12,506 nt of DNA from Rhodospirillales bacterium (GTDB lineage Bacteria > Pseudomonadota > Alphaproteobacteria > Micavibrionales > UBA2020): contig JAHFPI010000030.1 in the NCBI GenBank assembly GCA_023266795.1, forward strand, positions 667 to 13,172. The letters are read 5' to 3'. Shown here one piece after another: positions 7,009-12,506 of the stretch; position 1 is the first letter of the stretch; each line of letters opens with the position of its first letter. The position numbers and the translations under genes are program-made. Below the pieces are notes generated by a model. The model saw only the letters and a list, made by a program, of their open reading frames with translations, was not told the DNA's origin and did not search any database.

Positions 7009-8076
7009 CTAATCCCGCACCCTGATTTTGTGCACCTTGAGTTCTTTGGGATCAAGGATAATGCCCCGTACGATCTCGCCCGGCTTGCCGATGGATTGAA
7101 CCGACTGACCGTCCACGCTGATGTCCAGCCCTCCCGCATTCGCCGTGACCAGCGACAACCCCGGCTGATCCTGCACGTAGTACTGTTCGCCGGAGCGCAG
7201 GACCTTGCGGTAAACCACGTCCTGATTGGCGTCCGTTATCTGCACCCAGCTGGCCTGGTTGGCTGTCAGCACGATACGGCTTTTGCCGCGTTTGACGTTA
7301 ATGACAGGAGACTGGCTCACAGCGTCATCTGAAGCCGCCACGGGGGCAGCGGATTTCAACGGCGCTTCTTCCGCCGACGTCGCATCCTCTTCATCCGTCG
7401 GGGCGGCATCCGATACTGCAGTCTGCTCCTCGGGCGGTTTTATCACGGCTGTCTTCACAGGCGGCAGGCGATCCGTTTTAGCGGTTAAATCCTTACTGGC
7501 CGGCAGCAAAGCCGGTGTCGGGGTCGCTGCAACAACGGGCGCAACTTCTGCCGGAAGCGGCGCTGTTTCCGCCGGAACGTCAGCCGTGGTGGTCACCTCG
7601 GGCGCGGGAGGGATTTGTTCCGCGCTTTTAACGCCGCCGCCGTATATGTTGGAATAAACCGTCCACAGCACCAGCACCACGACAGCCAGAAAAGCACCGG
7701 CGCCGACCATGATCGGATCCGGCATCCGGCTTTCGGCAATCGGCTCCGGAAAAGTCAGTTTTGCCGGCGACGGCGTATGCCCGTGCTCCGCTTTGAACTT
7801 GTGGATGATCTCGGCACCGGGCAGCCCGAGGAAATTCGCATAGCTACGGACAAAGCCCAGCGCATAAGTCATGCCGGGCAGGGCCTCGATGTTGTTGTCT
7901 TCAATCGCCCGCAACTGGGCGGGACGGATGTGAATGGAAGACGACACTTCCTCGATCTCCAGCCCTTTAGCCGTGCGCGCAACGCGCAGCATTTCGCCCA
8001 CGGAAGTATTCTCCGGCCGGGCCGCTGTGGGAGTTGCTTTATGTTTTTTGCCTTCGGTCATCGTCCTTTTGTCCAT
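7009..8076 (-). CDS. rodZ: RodZ-like membrane protein (N-terminal HTH, C-terminal DUF4115)
   Basis: RodZ-type proteins are single-pass inner-membrane proteins that tie MreB filaments to the cell-wall elongation machinery through a cytoplasmic HTH domain. Here residues 1-24 are a polar leader, 25-95 an XRE-like HTH with GEMLRVARTAKGL and LPGMTYALGFVRSYA, about 121-143 one transmembrane helix (MVGAGAFLAVVVLVLWTVY), 150-255 a Pro/Ala/Glu/Thr-rich periplasmic linker, and about 258-345 a beta-rich domain with ASWVQITDANQ typical of DUF4115. The linker is long. Two in-frame starts are possible: ATG at 8076 (AAGGA directly against it) and ATG at 8061 (AGGAC very close); neither spacing is ideal. It begins 3 nt after ptsP and ends 2 nt before ispG. 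The RodZ name is by architecture; MreB is not in the window, and some relatives are annotated only as HTH proteins. Confidence 0.85.
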   Translation of the reverse strand: MDKRTMTEGKKHKATPTAARPENTSVGEMLRVARTAKGLEIEEVSSSIHIRPAQLRAIEDNNIEALPGMTYALGFVRSYANFLGLPGAEIIHKFKAEHGHTPSPAKLTFPEPIAESRMPDPIMVGAGAFLAVVVLVLWTVYSNIYGGGVKSAEQIPPAPEVTTTADVPAETAPLPAEVAPVVAATPTPALLPASKDLTAKTDRLPPVKTAVIKPPEEQTAVSDAAPTDEEDATSAEEAPLKSAAPVAASDDAVSQSPVINVKRGKSRIVLTANQASWVQITDANQDVVYRKVLRSGEQYYVQDQPGLSLVTANAGGLDISVDGQSVQSIGKPGEIVRGIILDPKELKVHKIRVRD

Positions 8077-8079
8077 TCC

Positions 8080-10443
8080 TTAAATATTTTGCGCGAGATT
8101 CACCTGATGGTCGTGTGCAAATGACAACAGGCGCTCCCGCAGGCTGTGTTCCCGCGATTTCATAAGCTGCTCAAGATACGGCAGAAGCTGCCGCGTATCA
8201 AGGGTCGGCACCATCATTTTAACGGCCTCAACCGATTGCGCGGACAGGGACAGTGTCTCGTATCCCAGCACAATCAATACCATAGCCTCCAGCGGATGCC
8301 CCGCCATCTCGCCGCAGACGCTGACCGGAACCCCCGCCGCACGGCATTGATCTGCAATGCTTTTCAGCACCCTCAGCATTGCCGGGGGGAGCGGATCATA
8401 CCGGCCGCGCACGGCGTTGTTGCCGCGATCCGCCGCATAAAGGTACTGCATCAGGTCATTGGTGCCGACGGAAATAAAATCGACGGTTTGCAGCAATGTG
8501 TCCAGCTGCCAGATCAGGGCGGGCACTTCCAGCATGACGCCAAGCTCGATCTTTTCCGGCACAGGAATATTGTTTTTGCGGGCGCGGGCCTTTTCCATCT
8601 CCAGCAGCTGCCGCGCACGGTCATATTCGGCGACTTCCGTCACCAGAGGCAGCATGATCTTGATGTCGCGCCCCTTGGATCCGCGAATAAAGGCGCGGAA
8701 CTGCGTCCGCAGTACGGCCGGCCGGTCCATGCCGATCCGCACCGCCCGCCAGCCCAGAGCCGGGTTTTCTTCATGTGGCGCCTTGAAATAAGGCAAAGGC
8801 TTGTCGCCGCCAATGTCCAGTGTCCGGAACACCACGGGCTTGCCGCCCATCTGGTCGAGAACCTTGCTGTAAAGCTCCGCCTGCGTCACCACCTGCGGGT
8901 ATTTCTTCCAGCCCATAAACGACAGCTCCGTCCGGAACAGGCCGATGCCTTCCGCCCCGACGTTCTGCACCGCAGAAACTTCCGTCAGCAGCCCCGCGTT
9001 CATCTGCACGGAGACCTTGACGCCGTCTCTGGTGACCGACTGATGGTGCTGCATGCGGCGGAACATATTGGTGCGTCTGGCGCGCGCTTCCAGACTCCGC
9101 GAATAAAGGTCGATGTCATACTGCGACGGACGGAGATAGACGACGCCGTGGTCACCGTCAACAATCATCTGGTCGTTGGAAACGACATGGTTCAGCACAT
9201 CCCCGCACTGGCCGATCACCGGAATACCCAGCGCCCGCGCCACAATCGCCACATGGTTGGAGTGGCTGCCTTTTTCGAGCACCACGCCCTTCAGCCGGTT
9301 GCGGTCATAGTCGAGCAGCGCCGCCGGCCCCAGCGAGCGCGCCACCAGAATAATGTCATCCGGCAGCGCTTCGTGCGTCGCCGTCTGGTGCTGCTTCATC
9401 AGGTGGCTCAGCAGCCGGTTGCTCAGGTCTTCCAGATCCTGCAACCTTTCGCGGATATAACCGTCATTGATCTGTACCATGCGGGCGCGGGTTTCGTTCA
9501 GGATGCGCTGCACCGCCGCCTCGGCGCTCAGTCCCTTGGCAATTGTCGCCTCGATACGGGCAAGCCAGCCCCGGTCGCGCGCAAACATCTGGTAGGCCTC
9601 AAGGATGTCCCGCGTTTCGGTTCCCGTCGGGGTGATATTGTGATGCAGCATGCGGTCAATCGCCTCATGCATCCCCGCCACCGCCTGCCGCAGGCGGAAT
9701 GTCTGCGCTTTGGAATCGCCGGCAACAATCTCCTGCATCACGAGGCGCGGTTCATACAATACGGCATGGCCGATCGCCAGCCCCCTGCCCAGACTGATCC
9801 CCGCATTGTGCGTCAGCCCGCCGCCGGACGGCAGCCGGACGCTTATCTCCTGAACCGTCATCAGTCCGCCGAAGGTGATCAGCTCCGCCAGCACCATTGC
9901 CACCGTCTGCAAAATATCGATGACTTCCTCGCCATAGTTTCTGCACAGCCGGTTCTGGATGACCAGCACGCCGCGCACGGCGCCGCCGCGCAAAATCGGC
10001 ACGCCGCAGAAAGATTTTAATTCAGCCCCGCCCAGTTCTGGGCATTCGACAAAACCGGCATACGCGCGGACATCCGGCAGGGCCAGAGAGACCGCCTGCG
10101 CCGCAACATCCCCGATAACCCCATCACCTATGTGTATCCTGTTTTTATGGATGAGTTCAGGATTCAGTCCGACGGCGGAGAACAACTCCAGCAGGTCCCC
10201 GGCGCGCTGCACGAAACAGGAGCAGACATCCGCCCGCAGTTCTGCGGCCACCAGCGCGACGATGTCATCCAGCTTGGCGGCGGTGGGGGCTTTGCTCTCC
10301 GCGATATTCCTGAGCTGCGCCATCAGCCGCCGGGGCGCCGCCAAAGCCACCTGCGCATCCATGAATTCGGAGGCCATTTTTTCCCGCACCTCGGAAGAGG
10401 GGCTTGCCATCTGCGACCAGCTTTTTGCGGTGACTGCCTTCAT
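8080..10443 (-). CDS. ptsP: Phosphoenolpyruvate-protein phosphotransferase PtsP (enzyme I-Ntr)
   Basis: PtsP takes phosphate from phosphoenolpyruvate onto a histidine and passes it to NPr and then EIIA-Ntr, a regulatory PTS that senses nitrogen and controls potassium, carbon storage and stress. The order is a GAF sensor domain (about 45-190; it binds glutamine in some relatives), the enzyme I N-terminal domain (about 215-340), the swivelling phospho-His domain with GSHSNHVAI and active-site H397, and the PEP-binding barrel with GLFRTE (501-506), DIGGDK (543-548), metal ligands E639 and D663 (in GTNDLMQY) and C710 in VCGEMAG. The GAF domain separates it from sugar-PTS enzyme I. At 787 residues it is somewhat long. 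The ATG at 10443 has GAGGGG only 1 nt away; a start at M23 or M28, just before the conserved APRRLMAQLRN, is possible. It lies 6 nt after lysC and 3 nt before the RodZ-like gene. The partners ptsO and ptsN are not in view. Confidence 0.97.
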   Translation of the reverse strand: MKAVTAKSWSQMASPSSEVREKMASEFMDAQVALAAPRRLMAQLRNIAESKAPTAAKLDDIVALVAAELRADVCSCFVQRAGDLLELFSAVGLNPELIHKNRIHIGDGVIGDVAAQAVSLALPDVRAYAGFVECPELGGAELKSFCGVPILRGGAVRGVLVIQNRLCRNYGEEVIDILQTVAMVLAELITFGGLMTVQEISVRLPSGGGLTHNAGISLGRGLAIGHAVLYEPRLVMQEIVAGDSKAQTFRLRQAVAGMHEAIDRMLHHNITPTGTETRDILEAYQMFARDRGWLARIEATIAKGLSAEAAVQRILNETRARMVQINDGYIRERLQDLEDLSNRLLSHLMKQHQTATHEALPDDIILVARSLGPAALLDYDRNRLKGVVLEKGSHSNHVAIVARALGIPVIGQCGDVLNHVVSNDQMIVDGDHGVVYLRPSQYDIDLYSRSLEARARRTNMFRRMQHHQSVTRDGVKVSVQMNAGLLTEVSAVQNVGAEGIGLFRTELSFMGWKKYPQVVTQAELYSKVLDQMGGKPVVFRTLDIGGDKPLPYFKAPHEENPALGWRAVRIGMDRPAVLRTQFRAFIRGSKGRDIKIMLPLVTEVAEYDRARQLLEMEKARARKNNIPVPEKIELGVMLEVPALIWQLDTLLQTVDFISVGTNDLMQYLYAADRGNNAVRGRYDPLPPAMLRVLKSIADQCRAAGVPVSVCGEMAGHPLEAMVLIVLGYETLSLSAQSVEAVKMMVPTLDTRQLLPYLEQLMKSREHSLRERLLSFAHDHQVNLAQNI

Positions 10444-10449
10444 GCCCCT

Positions 10450-11688
10450 CTAGCTTCCATCATCAAGCCCGTAGGCGGTGTGCAGCGAACGCACGGCCAG
10501 CTCGGTATAGGCTTCCGGTATCAGTACGCTCACCTTGATTTCAGAAGTGGTGATAACCTGAATATTGATGCCCTTCTCCGCGAGCGTCCTGAACATCTTC
10601 TGCGCGACGCCCACATGGCTCCGCATACCGATGCCGATAATCGAAATTTTCGCGACGTCCGCGCTCGACTCAATGCGCATGCCCGGCAGCTCTTTGCTGA
10701 CCGCCTTCAGCACTTCCAGCGTCTTGGGCAGGTCGGCGCGCGGGACGGTAAACGTCAGGTCGGTGTTTTTATGGTCCGGCGACAGGTTCTGCACGATCAT
10801 GTCGACGTTGATCGCCGCATCGGCCAGCGGGCTGAATACTTTTGCCGCCACGCCCGGCACATCGGGCAGGTGCCGCAGGGTGACTTTCGCTTCATCGCGG
10901 CTATGCGTGATGCCGCTGACAACTTCCTGTTCCACAATATTATCCTCATCTACAACGAGTGTTCCCGGAAGGTCGCTGCCTGCGGCGCTTTCAAAACTCG
11001 ACAGCACCTGAACAGGGACCCTTTCTTTCATTGCCAGCTCGACAGAGCGGGTCTGCAGGACTTTGGCGCCGACCGACGCCATCTCCAGCATTTCCTCATA
11101 ACTTATTTTATCGATTTTGCGCGAATGGCTGACGATGCGCGGATCAGCCGTATAGACGCCCTGCACATCGGTATAAATATCGCAGCGGTCCGCCTTGAGC
11201 GCCGCCGCCACCGCCACCGCTGACGTATCGGAGCCGCCGCGTCCCAGCGTTGTGATACGCCCGTCCGTGGTGATGCCCTGAAAGCCGGCGATCACGGCGA
11301 CATCGCCGCTCATCACGCTCTCCTTGAGCGTTTTCGAGTCAATGGCCTGTATGCGCGCTTTGCCATGCACCTTATCGGTCGTGATCGGCACCTGCCAGCC
11401 CATCCACGAACGCGCGGGGATGCCGCGTTTCTGCAAAGCGAGCGCCAGAAGGCCGGAAGTCACCTGCTCCCCCGACGCCACGACAGCGTCGTATTCCCGC
11501 TGATCGAAAATCTGGCTGATCTCCGAACAATATGCGACAAGCTGATTGGTCACACCCGCCATGGCGGAAACCACCACAGCGACCTTATGACCATTTTTTA
11601 TTTCAGCGGCGACTTTGTTGGCAACATTCTCGATCGCCGGAATAGTGGCGACGGAAGTTCCTCCGAATTTTAAAACCAGTAAGCCCAT
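10450..11688 (-). CDS. lysC: Aspartate kinase (aspartokinase)
   Basis: Aspartate kinase phosphorylates aspartate, the first step towards lysine, diaminopimelate, threonine, methionine and isoleucine. The 412 residues are typical of the monofunctional class. The kinase domain (1-245) shows VLKFGGTSV (5-13), SGEQVTSGLLA (72-82), GRGGSDTSA (149-157) and YTDVQGVYTADPRIV (172-186). Two ACT domains (about 265-335 and 345-405) form the usual amino-acid feedback site, including MRSHVGVAQKMF. The ATG at 11688 has GGGGAGGA 3 nt upstream. I see no internal start that would clearly make a separate beta subunit. It is the first gene of the minus-strand run and so should carry the operon promoter in the 171-bp gap before purA. 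No lysine riboswitch or amino-acid-rich leader peptide is evident. Confidence 0.98.
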   Translation of the reverse strand: MGLLVLKFGGTSVATIPAIENVANKVAAEIKNGHKVAVVVSAMAGVTNQLVAYCSEISQIFDQREYDAVVASGEQVTSGLLALALQKRGIPARSWMGWQVPITTDKVHGKARIQAIDSKTLKESVMSGDVAVIAGFQGITTDGRITTLGRGGSDTSAVAVAAALKADRCDIYTDVQGVYTADPRIVSHSRKIDKISYEEMLEMASVGAKVLQTRSVELAMKERVPVQVLSSFESAAGSDLPGTLVVDEDNIVEQEVVSGITHSRDEAKVTLRHLPDVPGVAAKVFSPLADAAINVDMIVQNLSPDHKNTDLTFTVPRADLPKTLEVLKAVSKELPGMRIESSADVAKISIIGIGMRSHVGVAQKMFRTLAEKGINIQVITTSEIKVSVLIPEAYTELAVRSLHTAYGLDDGS

Positions 11689-11729
11689 TGTCCTCCCCGT
11701 TTCTCCGAAGATAAGGCCATCGATCAGAT

Positions 11730-11750
11730 GTGATTTCTCTGAGATTACAC
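11730..11750. promoter_or_regulatory. Imperfect dyad, possible operator near lysC
   Basis: The sequence reads GTG-N3-TCTC-T-GAGA-N3-CAC, a 21-bp inverted repeat with a perfect 9-bp core and matching outer triplets. It covers the best candidate -10 for lysC (11742-11747). A dimeric regulator could bind here, but no regulator is known to me for this pattern and a dyad of this size can arise by chance. Confidence 0.25.
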
Positions 11751-11779
11751 TGATTTAACATCGGGTTCTAAGATTCTTT

Positions 11780-11807
11780 TTGTCATACAGCCTTATTTTT
11801 TTATGTT
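11780..11807 (+). promoter_or_regulatory. Candidate purA promoter
   Basis: TTGTCA (11780-11785, 5 of 6 matches to the -35 consensus) and TATGTT (11802-11807, 4 of 6 to the -10) are 16 nt apart. This would place the transcript start near 11814 and leave a leader of about 45 nt. A second -10-like TAAAAT at 11830-11835 has no fitting -35 and would start too close to the ribosome binding site. Support is by sequence match only. Confidence 0.35.
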
Positions 11808-11859
11808 TTTAGGTTTCAGGCATGGTATTTAAAATTGCTTTAGCGGAGGAGTAAATTAT

Positions 11860-12506
11860 ATGGGAAATATTACCGTTATCGGCTCCCAGTGGGGAGATGA
11901 GGGAAAAGGCAAGATCGTTGACTGGCTGGCCAGCCGGGCAGACATCGTGGTGCGTTTCCAGGGCGGGCATAATGCCGGCCATACGCTTGTCATCGACGGC
12001 AAGGTCTACAAACTGCACCTGCTGCCCTCCGGCATCGTGCGCCCGGGAAAAATGTCAATCATCGGCAACGGCGTTGTCATCGACCCGTGGGCGCTGGTAA
12101 AGGAAATAACCGAACTCCGCGCGCAGGGCGTGAAGATTACGCCCGCCAACCTCCTTGTCTCCGAAAATGCGCCGATGATCCTGCCGCTGCATGGCGAGAT
12201 TGACCGCGCTCTGGAATCTGCGCGCGGCGACAAAAAAATCGGCACCACCGGACGCGGCATCGGCCCCGCTTATGAGGACAAAGTGGGCCGCCGCGGCCTG
12301 CGTATCTGCGACCTCGCCCATCCGGACACGCTCCGCGCCAAGCTGGAAAACATGATGATGTATCACAACGACCTCCTGAAAGGTCTCGGGGCGCCGCCGG
12401 TCAACATTGAAGAATGCGCAAAATCACTGACGGAAATCGCCGCACAAATCACCCCCTTTGTCGGCTCCTGCTGGCAGGCGCTGGATCAGGCAAAAACTGA
12501 CGGCGG
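11860..12506 (+). CDS. purA: Adenylosuccinate synthetase (3' end cut by the window)
   Basis: PurA joins IMP and aspartate using GTP to give adenylosuccinate, the first committed step to AMP. The frame opens with ATG at 11860, preceded by GGAGGA 9 nt away, and stays open for 215 codons to the edge; a full protein has about 430, so roughly half is present. Visible motifs are the GTP loop GSQWGDEGKGK (8-18) with catalytic D13, FQGGHNAGHT (33-42) with catalytic H41, IGNGVVIDP (68-76), and IGTTGRGIGPAYEDKVGRRG (127-146), which binds IMP. The SENAPMILPLHGEIDR version of the middle motif, where enterobacterial enzymes have SERAH, fits alphaproteobacterial PurA as I remember it. It is the only gene here on the plus strand and is divergent from lysC; both use aspartate as substrate. 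Confidence 0.97.
   Translation, partial: MGNITVIGSQWGDEGKGKIVDWLASRADIVVRFQGGHNAGHTLVIDGKVYKLHLLPSGIVRPGKMSIIGNGVVIDPWALVKEITELRAQGVKITPANLLVSENAPMILPLHGEIDRALESARGDKKIGTTGRGIGPAYEDKVGRRGLRICDLAHPDTLRAKLENMMMYHNDLLKGLGAPPVNIEECAKSLTEIAAQITPFVGSCWQALDQAKTDG

Larger units (their letters stand above)
11689..11859. promoter_or_regulatory. Divergent intergenic region between lysC (-) and purA (+)
   Basis: This 171-bp gap must hold the start signals for both directions. For lysC I find only weak hexamers; the best -10 is TAATCT (11747-11742, minus) with no good -35. Part of the gap is clearly AT-rich, with T runs at 11777-11781 and 11794-11810. One GANTC site (GATTC, 11772-11776) could be methylated by CcrM if the host has it. 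I see no RNA gene and no terminator here. Confidence 0.6.

Noticed and set aside
8146..10020. 624-codon open frame on the plus strand opposite ptsP
   Set aside because: It is antisense to a complete ptsP. Its His/Arg/Gln-rich composition and lack of motifs mark it as a codon-bias shadow.
10132..11223. 363-codon open frame on the plus strand spanning the ptsP-lysC junction
   Set aside because: It is antisense to two well-supported genes, has no recognisable motif, and has the composition of a reverse reading.
11689..11859. Lysine riboswitch or leader-peptide attenuator before lysC
   Set aside because: The gap is too short and lacks the complex stems of a lysine riboswitch. The one upstream ATG frame runs into lysC out of frame and is not rich in Lys or Thr codons.
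1..12506. Mobile element, CRISPR, toxin-antitoxin or defence island
   Set aside because: All space is filled by conserved housekeeping genes, with no direct repeats, transposase, integrase or spacer pattern seen by eye on either strand.

Overview
The window looks like a chromosomal housekeeping segment from an alphaproteobacterium. Nine genes lie on the minus strand and one, purA, on the plus strand. The lineage call rests on a DUF4167 gene (a family I know almost only from Alphaproteobacteria) between prmC and clpB, on the lysC-ptsP pair, and on alphaproteobacterial-type PurA and PtsP sequences. I cannot name the order with confidence. The two edge genes (a lipoprotein at the left, purA at the right) are cut by the window. 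I see no insertion sequence, phage, CRISPR, tRNA or rRNA.

Layout, read in the minus-strand direction from right to left. A 171-bp divergent gap (11689-11859) separates purA (+) from lysC (-). From lysC run seven closely packed genes: lysC (aspartate kinase), ptsP (enzyme I of the nitrogen PTS), a RodZ-like membrane HTH gene, ispG (isoprenoid synthesis), prfA (release factor 1), prmC (RF1 methyltransferase) and a DUF4167 gene. Gaps are 6, 3, 2 and 15 nt, then a 7-nt overlap, then 52 nt, so one long operon is likely. A strong intrinsic terminator at 3171-3207 follows the DUF4167 gene. It is immediately followed by, and slightly overlaps, a sigma-70-like promoter (3147-3175) for a second unit made of clpB (disaggregase) and a small lipoprotein gene that runs out of the left edge.

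Functional themes: amino-acid supply (lysC), nitrogen/carbon signalling (ptsP), cell shape and envelope precursors (rodZ-like, ispG), translation termination with modification of its own factor (prfA-prmC), protein quality control (clpB) and purine synthesis (purA). I found no convincing new defence, mobile or biosynthetic system. The least understood parts are the DUF4167 protein, the lipoprotein downstream of clpB, the locally AT-rich 5' half of prmC and the small dyad in the lysC/purA gap. The long open frames on the plus strand opposite clpB, ptsP and lysC look like composition shadows of those genes.
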